From contig CAMHBH010000072.1 in the NCBI GenBank assembly GCA_946183175.1, positions 1 through 10,338 of the forward strand: a DNA stretch of 10,338 nucleotides, given 5' to 3'. Below the pieces are notes generated by a model. It saw nothing but the letters and a program-made list of their open reading frames with translations. It had not been told where the DNA came from and ran no database searches. Positions 6,584 through 10,338 of the stretch are shown here, in pieces. A program made the translations under genes and the position numbers. This DNA is from an uncultured Oscillibacter sp. GTDB lineage: Bacteria; Bacillota; Clostridia; Oscillospirales; Oscillospiraceae. How positions within the stretch are numbered: position 1 is the stretch's first letter; the number at the start of each line of letters is the position of its first letter.

Positions 6584-7258
6584 ATGGACAGACTTCCGAT
6601 ACTGTGCGGCGGGGAGCGCGTCGGGGAGGCCGAGGCGGAGCAGGAGCGGCTTTACACCTGTCTGCGTGTACGGGTAGCGTCGCGGCGCGGGATATGGCGC
6701 GCGTGGGCGGTCGGGGAATGCGGGGAAATACGTATCGGGACGCTGGAGCCTGTCGGCGTAGAGAGCGTGATTTCGCGGCGGTTCTCGCGGCAGACGCTGT
6801 CGAAAGTGGGGGCGCTGTCGCGGGTGGAGATACGCCCGGCGTCGGACAAACCCCCGGCGAATACCACAGCGCCGGACAGAACCCCGGCGAATCGCGCAAC
6901 GGCGGGCGCAATCCCGGCGGATACCCCGGCGGCGCGCGCAATCCCGGCGAATGGCGCAACGGCGGACGCAACCCCGGCGAATAGCACGGCAACGGGCGCA
7001 ATCCCGGCGACGCCGGAGGCGTGGACGCGTGCCGGGGAGGGGCCGCTGTTCCGGACACGGCGCTTCCGGCGGCAGGCGCGGCACTTCCGCGACGCGCTGA
7101 CGAGTACGGACGGAGACCGCCGCCGCGTGGCGCTGTTGCGCGACGAAAACGCGCCGTTTCCGATTCCGGAGCTGTTCTGTCTGGCGTCCCCGGCGAGAAT
7201 CGGCGCGCGCGACTACTGGGTCTTCGCCTTCGACCGTCAGGAGTGGCCCGTACTCTGA
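6584..7258 (+). CDS. Unrecognised protein with central Ala/Pro/Thr repeat
   Basis: I do not recognise this 224-residue protein. It has three parts. Residues 1-85 are an Arg-rich, beta-looking segment (for example LPILCGGERVGEAEAE, then IRIGTLEPVG). Residues 91-140 are five tandem 10-residue repeats beginning PAN or PAD, rich in Ala, Thr and Pro and likely disordered. Residues 150-224 are a second basic segment ending FAFDRQEWPVL. No signal peptide, membrane helix or catalytic motif is visible. A GGGGGCGGGG stretch precedes the ATG, and the gene follows the dipeptidase by 21 bp, so it is probably co-transcribed with it. It is judged real because its ends are protein-like with good positioning, and the frame is kept through all repeat units. 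Its last 22 bases overlap the end of convergent nrdR. A two-domain protein with a flexible tether is an inference; the function is unknown. Confidence 0.72.
   Translation: MDRLPILCGGERVGEAEAEQERLYTCLRVRVASRRGIWRAWAVGECGEIRIGTLEPVGVESVISRRFSRQTLSKVGALSRVEIRPASDKPPANTTAPDRTPANRATAGAIPADTPAARAIPANGATADATPANSTATGAIPATPEAWTRAGEGPLFRTRRFRRQARHFRDALTSTDGDRRRVALLRDENAPFPIPELFCLASPARIGARDYWVFAFDRQEWPVL
6854..7003 (+). repeat. Five 30-bp tandem repeats inside the unknown gene
   Basis: Five 30-bp units each begin CCGGCGAAT or CCGGCGGAT and encode 10 residues starting PAN or PAD. They diverge in the middle but keep the unit start and, often, GCGCAATC at the unit end. Because 30 is a multiple of three, gain or loss of units keeps the frame. 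There are no spacers between units, which distinguishes them from a CRISPR array. Confidence 0.88.
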
Positions 7259-7263
7259 CTGTC
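7232..7263. terminator. Hairpin spanning both stop codons of convergent genes
   Basis: GTCAG-GAGT and ACTCTGAC pair with one bulged G around a 7-base loop, extended by GAC/GTC after one mismatch. The TGA of the plus-strand gene (7256-7258) and the TGA of nrdR (7237-7239) lie in opposite arms. No T-run follows on either strand, so terminator activity is uncertain. Confidence 0.35.
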
Positions 7264-7713
7264 GTCGTCCATGAGGGTATTCAACTCCCGCATGAACGAG
7301 CCGATGTCCTGGAACTGCCGATAGACGGACGCGAACCGCACGTAGGCGACCTGGTCTAATTTGCGCAGGTGGCGCATGACGATTTCCCCGAGCGCTTCGG
7401 ACTGTATTTCGTGCTCCATCGAACTCTGCAAGTCCTGTTCGATACGGTTTACGATTCCCTCGAGGGTGTCCAACGACACGGGCCGCTTTTCGCAGGCCCG
7501 GAGCATGCCGTTCAGAATCTTGCGTCGGTCGAAACTCTGCCGCCGCCCGTCCTTCTTGATAACCATTATCGGCGCGAACTCCACGGTCTCATACGTCGTA
7601 AAGCGTCTGGAACAGGCGAGGCATTCCCGGCGGCGGCGGATACTGCTCCCCTCGTCCGACGGGCGCGAATCGACGACTTTGCTTTCCGGGTAGGCGCAAA
7701 ACGGGCATTTCAT
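7237..7713 (-). CDS. nrdR: Transcriptional repressor NrdR
   Basis: A global repressor of ribonucleotide reductase genes that senses ATP/dATP. The N-terminal zinc ribbon is complete: C3 and C6 (MKCPFC) with C31 and C34 (ECLACSRRF). The basic stretch SSIRRRRECLACSRRFTTYE (23-42) is characteristic, followed by an ATP-cone domain at about residues 49-139 (VIKKDGRRQSFDRRKILNGM, then VAYVRFASVYRQF). It has 158 residues, as expected. AGGAG lies 8 bases before the ATG at 7713, and a near-consensus promoter lies upstream. The target nrd genes are not in this window. Its 3' end overlaps the convergent unknown gene by 22 bp. Confidence 0.98.
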   Translation of the reverse strand: MKCPFCAYPESKVVDSRPSDEGSSIRRRRECLACSRRFTTYETVEFAPIMVIKKDGRRQSFDRRKILNGMLRACEKRPVSLDTLEGIVNRIEQDLQSSMEHEIQSEALGEIVMRHLRKLDQVAYVRFASVYRQFQDIGSFMRELNTLMDDDSQSTGHS

Positions 7714-7770
7714 AATAGCGCTCCTTTTTGTCTCTGCTCTCTATGTGATACATTTGACTTTACACTACCC

Positions 7771-7800
7771 ATTATAACCCATTCCCGGCGCGTCCGTCAA
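7771..7800 (-). promoter_or_regulatory. nrdR promoter
   Basis: On the minus strand there is a -35 box TTGACG (7795-7800), an 18-base spacer and a perfect -10 box TATAAT (7771-7776). Transcription would begin near 7764, leaving about 50 bases of leader before nrdR. This is the best promoter match in the window. Confidence 0.85.
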
Positions 7801-7813
7801 CCGGATTCCGTGA

Positions 7814-7825
7814 TTTTCGCGAAAA
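7814..7825. promoter_or_regulatory. 12-bp palindrome upstream of the nrdR -35 box
   Basis: TTTTCGCGAAAA is a perfect palindrome 13 bases upstream of the nrdR -35 box, in an AT-rich patch within GC-rich DNA. It could be an operator or simply part of an upstream AT-rich element. I cannot match it to a named regulator. Confidence 0.3.
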
Positions 7826-7847
7826 AAGTGTAGGCAAAGGCGCGTTT

Positions 7848-7888
7848 CTGCCCCTGTTTCCCCCACGGAGTAGGGGAGACAGGGGCGG
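7848..7888. repeat. Long stem-loop in the nrdR upstream region
   Basis: The arms GCCCCTGTTTCCCC (7850-7863) and GGGGAGACAGGGGC (7873-7886) pair over 14 bp with a single G-T wobble, extending 2 more pairs outward. The loop is 9 bases. No adjacent T-tract is seen on either strand, so it is a structured intergenic element rather than a standard terminator. Confidence 0.6.
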
Positions 7889-7924
7889 CGTTCACGGTTT
7901 TCTTGAAACCTGACAGGATTCTTT

Positions 7925-7960
7925 GCCTCCCCCGTGTCAACGGCGTAGCGACGGAGGGGC
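7925..7960. repeat. Imperfect inverted repeat after the membrane Fe-S gene
   Basis: GCCTCCCCCGT and ACGGAGGGGC face each other around a 15-base centre, 7 bases beyond the stop of the minus-strand membrane protein gene. The form (CCCTCCGTC ... GGGGGAGGC) resembles short intergenic repeats I associate with Faecalibacterium-like genomes. This resemblance is from memory and not checked. It may also help end transcription of the Fe-S pair. Confidence 0.4.
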
Positions 7961-7967
7961 CATTAGC

Positions 7968-8564
7968 TTAATTTGTGTCCTCGGGGAGACGCCCGCGCTG
8001 TTTGAGTTTGCAAATCGCCTGCGTCATGGTGCCCATAGGGCAGAAGGAGCACCAGGTACGGGGACGGTACAGCGCCATCGCAATCAGGCCGATGAGCGTC
8101 GAGGCGAGCATGAGACTGTAGAAGCCGAAGGCGAATTGGGCAACCCAGTCGGGGACTGTCCCGGCGGTATAGGCCCAGCCCCACGGCAGGCGGAACGTCC
8201 AGAAGAGCTTCACGACTTCCCGCAGGGACGCCGCGCCCCCGAATACGCGGTAGCTCTGATAGAGGATATTCCCGAACATCGTCAGGAAGAAGGCGAGGAA
8301 GGCGTAGCGGAACCACGGCGACGACAGCCAGCGGGGGGCGGGTTTCCGGCGCGAGACGCCGAATTTACGAGGCAGGACAGTCAGGAGTTGTCCGCGCCCG
8401 CAGAGGCGATTACAGAACCACTTATTCCCGCCGAACACCGCGAACAGGAGCGGCACAAGAAAGTCAACCATGCCCAGCCACGCGAAAAGGATGTTGAAGA
8501 AGCCGAGGGCGAAATAGGCGACAGTCCATATCCAGAAGTAGTCGTACCAGTGCTTCGGTTTCAC
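7968..8564 (-). CDS. 4Fe-4S-type polytopic membrane protein (NapH/YccM/NosR-like)
   Basis: A 198-residue protein, mostly hydrophobic, with about four membrane segments (roughly residues 10-30, 32-46, 86-105 and 143-166). It has paired cysteines near membrane ends: C51 and C55 in FCNRLCGRGQLL, and C172 and C175 in WCSFCPMGTMTQ. This layout matches the membrane part of the NapH/NosR/YccM electron-transfer family, but the soluble ferredoxin domain usually fused to it is absent; the preceding gene supplies a separate one. The GTG start at 8564 overlaps the ferredoxin stop as GTGA, with GGGAGG upstream, so the two are translationally coupled. The frame is open to 8639, but that start lies inside the ferredoxin gene. 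A likely role is moving electrons between membrane carriers and the ferredoxin; the electron donor and acceptor are unknown. Confidence 0.85.
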   Translation of the reverse strand: MKPKHWYDYFWIWTVAYFALGFFNILFAWLGMVDFLVPLLFAVFGGNKWFCNRLCGRGQLLTVLPRKFGVSRRKPAPRWLSSPWFRYAFLAFFLTMFGNILYQSYRVFGGAASLREVVKLFWTFRLPWGWAYTAGTVPDWVAQFAFGFYSLMLASTLIGLIAMALYRPRTWCSFCPMGTMTQAICKLKQRGRLPEDTN

Positions 8565-8767
8565 GACGCCGCCTCCCTCTGTAGAAGTTCGATACAGTCG
8601 GCGGGGCAGGCCTCCCGACAGCGCCCGCACCCGACGCACACCGCCGGGTCAATACGCGCGAAACAGCCCCGCCAGATTTCGACGGCCCCGCGCGGACACT
8701 CCCGCACGCAGGCCCCGCAGGATACGCAACGTGTCCGGTTCGCTTTCGCGTAGCGTTTGGACGGCAT
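8561..8767 (-). CDS. 2[4Fe-4S] ferredoxin
   Basis: A 68-residue ferredoxin with two complete cluster motifs: C14, C17, C20, C24-P (C-x2-C-x2-C-x3-CP) and C44, C47, C50, C54-P. It is a soluble electron carrier. The first eight residues are basic, and a longer loop (28-40) separates the clusters. The ATG at 8767 is chosen because AAAGGAGG lies 5 bases upstream; upstream frame extension to 8878 is not ferredoxin-like and enters the transporter gene. Its stop overlaps the start of the membrane Fe-S protein, its probable direct partner. It lies 79 bp after the CDF transporter gene. Confidence 0.95.
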   Translation of the reverse strand: MPSKRYAKANRTRCVSCGACVRECPRGAVEIWRGCFARIDPAVCVGCGRCREACPADCIELLQREAAS

Positions 8768-8791
8768 AGCAGCCTCCTTTCGTTTTGCACG

Positions 8792-8826
8792 GCCCCGCGC
8801 TTGCGGGGCGACGAAACCCTGTCGCC
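8792..8826. other. Two overlapping stem-loops between the CDF and ferredoxin genes
   Basis: GCCCCGC-GCTT-GCGGGGC (8792-8809) is a perfect 7-bp stem with a 4-base loop. GGCGAC and GTCGCC (8807-8812 and 8821-8826) form a 6-bp stem sharing three bases with it, so the two cannot both form completely. Neither has a T-tract on the minus strand. They may be processing or attenuation hairpins between the two genes, or remnants of an intergenic repeat. Confidence 0.45.
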
Positions 8827-8846
8827 TTGCCGTAGGGGCGGAGGGG

Positions 8847-9989
8847 TCACGAGTAGCTGAAATCGGTGTCCATGGCAATCTGGAACGTATAGTCGGGGTA
8901 GAGCGCCTCGGCGGTCTGGTAGACTGTGTGGTAGGCCGCCTTCCGGTCGGGCGCGTCGAAACTGATGACCGCGTCGAAACGGATAACCCTTTCCGGCTTG
9001 TTGAGGTAGAAGCCGTGCATTTGCAGCATGTACGGACACGCCAGAACGGCGTTTTTCAGGGTCTCGCGCATTTCCACGGCGTCGGGGTCGCGCGTGTTCA
9101 GGGAGTACACGCCGACAGCCGTCAAATAGACGTGGTGTTTCTGGTAAACGGTGACGGTAATGGTTCTGATGAGTTCGTCCAACTGCCCCGCCGAGCAGGT
9201 GTCGGGGACTTCGATGTGCATGGAGCCCTGGAAGGTATCGGGGCCGTAGTCGTGCAGTACAAGGTCGTACATTCCGGACACCTCCGGGAACTCGCACACC
9301 GTCTCCCGGATGGCCCGGGCCAGTTCGGGGCTTGCCCGCTCGCCGAGAATCCGCGAAATGCCCTCCCGCAACATCTCCACGCCCGATTTCACGATGACAA
9401 GCGAAATCACCGCGCCCAGCCAGGCCTCCAGCGAGACGTGAAAGAGCAGGTACACGGCGGCGGCGACGAGCGTCGAGGCGGAAATGAGGCTGTCCATAGA
9501 CGCGTCTTCGCCGGAGTTGACCAGCGAATCGGAATCGACGCGCTGTCCGACCGCTTTGACGTAGCGGCCCAGCAGGAATTTGACGAGTACGGCCACGGCG
9601 ATGATGAGCAGTCCGGGGGCGGAATAGTCGGGGGTATCGGGGCGGAGAATCTTCTTGAGCGATTCCACAAGGGAAGTCAGGCCGGCGTAGAGTACGAGCG
9701 TCGAAATGAGCATGGAAGTGAGGTATTCCACTCTGCCGTGTCCGAACGGGTGTTTGCGGTCGGGTTCCTTCCCGGCGAGCTTCGTTCCGACGATGGTGAT
9801 GATAGACGACGCCGCGTCCGAGAGGTTGTTCACCGCGTCGAGCGTCACGGCGATGGAGCGCGACAGAATCCCCACCGCCGCCTTGAACGACGCCAGAAAC
9901 AGATTCGCCACAATCCCGAGTACGCTGGTACGGACAATCACGGCCTCCCGGGAGGAATCCGCCTCCGGCAGTCTCTTCTTGATATTCAC
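8847..9989 (-). CDS. CDF-family metal cation efflux transporter, probable Mn2+ type
   Basis: A cation diffusion facilitator: an inner-membrane, proton-coupled exporter of divalent metals. The 380-residue protein has about six membrane helices in its first ~210 residues and a long cytoplasmic tail. The metal-site motif in helix 2 is N54-x3-D58 (NNLSD) and in helix 5 is D162-x3-D166 (DASMD), the N/DxxxD plus DxxxD pattern tied to the Mn2+ subgroup; Zn transporters have His in helix 5. HPFGHGRVEYL (80-90) is another family block. After the usual dimerisation domain (about 215-295), the tail has a second similar-looking segment (about 300-380), longer than the classic family. A GTG at 9989 is chosen as start because AGGGAG lies 8 bases upstream; the alternative GTG at 9998 lies inside that site. 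A promoter lies upstream. Metal specificity is inferred. Confidence 0.93.
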   Translation of the reverse strand: MNIKKRLPEADSSREAVIVRTSVLGIVANLFLASFKAAVGILSRSIAVTLDAVNNLSDAASSIITIVGTKLAGKEPDRKHPFGHGRVEYLTSMLISTLVLYAGLTSLVESLKKILRPDTPDYSAPGLLIIAVAVLVKFLLGRYVKAVGQRVDSDSLVNSGEDASMDSLISASTLVAAAVYLLFHVSLEAWLGAVISLVIVKSGVEMLREGISRILGERASPELARAIRETVCEFPEVSGMYDLVLHDYGPDTFQGSMHIEVPDTCSAGQLDELIRTITVTVYQKHHVYLTAVGVYSLNTRDPDAVEMRETLKNAVLACPYMLQMHGFYLNKPERVIRFDAVISFDAPDRKAAYHTVYQTAEALYPDYTFQIAMDTDFSYS

Positions 9990-9997
9990 GCTGACCA

Positions 9998-10003
9998 CTC
10001 CCT
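9998..10003 (-). promoter_or_regulatory. Ribosome binding site fixing the CDF GTG start
   Basis: AGGGAG on the minus strand, 8 bases before the GTG at 9989. It overlaps the alternative GTG at 9998, which argues against that earlier start. Confidence 0.65.
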
Positions 10004-10027
10004 GTACGATGTTGTGTCATACTAGGA

Positions 10028-10056
10028 ATGATAGCATGCTTGCGCCCATTTGTCAC
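10028..10056 (-). promoter_or_regulatory. Promoter of the CDF transporter gene
   Basis: On the minus strand there is a -35-like GTGACA (10051-10056), a 17-base spacer and a -10-like TATCAT (10028-10033) preceded by TGC. The start point would lie near 10021, about 32 bases before the GTG. An imperfect dyad TCAT-ACTAGGA-ATGA (10017-10031) overlaps the start point and -10 box and could bind a metal-responsive repressor. That last point is speculative. Confidence 0.65.
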
Positions 10057-10069
10057 GGCTAATCGGCGC

Positions 10070-10094
10070 GCCCGCCGGGGGCGTCCCGACGGGC
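10070..10094 (-). terminator. Stem-loop after the aldo/keto reductase gene
   Basis: GCCCGTCGGG pairs with CCCGGCGGGC over 10 bp with one G-T wobble, around a 5-base loop, 5 bases after the stop codon. It is stable and well placed for a terminator but lacks a following T-run on the minus strand, so it may be imperfect or act as a 3'-end stabiliser. The CDF promoter lies just beyond it. Confidence 0.5.
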
Positions 10095-10099
10095 AGGAA

Positions 10100-10338
10100 T
10101 TACGTTTCGAGGGCGGCGGCGCACTCTTTGAGCCTGTCGACAATTTTGATGTGCTGCGGGCAGGCCTTCTCGCACTGCCGACACGCGACACAGGCCCCGG
10201 CGCCGTTGCCGTCGCCCACGGCGGCGCGGTAGCTCTCCGCCGATTCCGTAAGTTGTCCGTTGCCGAGGCGCTTGTTCATGGCCGTGAAGATTTCCGGAAT
10301 CGGAATCTGCTTCGGACAGCCCTTCGTGCAGTAGTGGC
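10100..10338 (-). CDS. Aldo/keto reductase with C-terminal 4Fe-4S domain (partial, N-terminus outside window)
   Basis: Only the last 78 complete codons are present. The segment begins HYCTKGCPKQIPIPEIF, holding the last cysteines of a first Fe-S cluster and the IPIPxIF block. It goes on to AMNKRLG, then a full second motif C-x2-C-x2-C-x3-CP in ACVACRQCEKACPQHI, and ends KECAAALET. This arrangement is the C-terminal tail of the ferredoxin-containing aldo/keto reductases (COG1453 type), whose N-terminal barrel would lie beyond the window. These are cytoplasmic NAD(P)H- or ferredoxin-linked oxidoreductases of mostly unknown substrate. Confidence in family is good but rests on the tail alone; another protein with a similar ferredoxin tail is possible. 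Confidence 0.82.
   Translation of the reverse strand, partial: HYCTKGCPKQIPIPEIFTAMNKRLGNGQLTESAESYRAAVGDGNGAGACVACRQCEKACPQHIKIVDRLKECAAALET

Noticed and set aside
5998..6984. A 328-codon plus-strand frame with collagen-like NPGE repeats
   Set aside because: It is the shifted reading of the dipeptidase and of the 30-bp repeats in the next gene. Dipeptidase motifs are intact in the other frame.
7762..7777. Possible NrdR box (ACACTACCCATTATAA) at the nrdR promoter
   Set aside because: It matches only about 10 of 16 positions of the ACACWATATATWGTGT consensus, lacks the right half GTGT, and has no second box at the expected spacing. Most matches come from the -10 box.
8464..10191. A 575-codon minus-strand open frame, longer than any gene chosen here
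   Set aside because: It lies out of frame across the CDF transporter, the ferredoxin and part of the membrane protein, all with clear family motifs. Its translation is Arg/Pro/Gly-rich without recognisable domains, as expected for shadow frames in GC-rich DNA.

Overview
The window is GC-rich chromosomal DNA, tightly packed with genes, most of them on the minus strand. Gene content and order suggest a Gram-positive Clostridia-type bacterium, probably a high-GC gut member of the Oscillospirales. The reasons are the order rplS-lepB-rbgA-rnhB, a short Gram-positive-type signal peptidase with one membrane anchor, an RbgA-type permuted GTPase, NrdR, and an aldo/keto reductase with ferredoxin-like cysteine clusters. 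The lineage is inferred from gene style only; no 16S or similar marker is present.

Positions 1-4920 hold one minus-strand operon: rplS (ribosomal protein L19), lepB (signal peptidase I), rbgA (50S assembly GTPase), a fused rnhB-yraN (RNase HII plus UPF0102 nuclease-like domain), thrC (threonine synthase), and the start of a metallophosphoesterase cut by the window edge. A good promoter lies upstream of rplS at 4892-4920. A stem-loop between rplS and lepB could reduce expression of the distal genes.

Positions 5003-7713 hold nth (endonuclease III, minus strand). Divergent from it is a plus-strand pair: a membrane-dipeptidase-family metallopeptidase and an unrecognised protein with a 30-bp tandem repeat in its middle. 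That pair converges on nrdR (repressor of ribonucleotide reductase genes), with a 22-bp overlap and a hairpin spanning both stop codons. A 254-bp intergenic stretch (7714-7967) follows, with a near-consensus nrdR promoter, a 12-bp palindrome and two large imperfect stem-loops.

Positions 7968-10338, all minus strand, hold a GTGA-coupled pair (a 2[4Fe-4S] ferredoxin and a four-helix membrane protein with NapH/YccM-like cysteines) downstream of a CDF-family metal exporter with Mn-type metal-site motifs and what looks like a doubled cytoplasmic domain. The 3' end of a ferredoxin-containing aldo/keto reductase lies at the window edge.

I see no defence system, phage, CRISPR array, IS element, tRNA or rRNA. 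This is mostly ordinary housekeeping DNA. The points most worth a second look are the RNase HII-YraN fusion, whose linker repeats appear to be copied from the YraN start codons, the repeat-split unknown protein, and the ferredoxin/membrane Fe-S pair next to a metal exporter.
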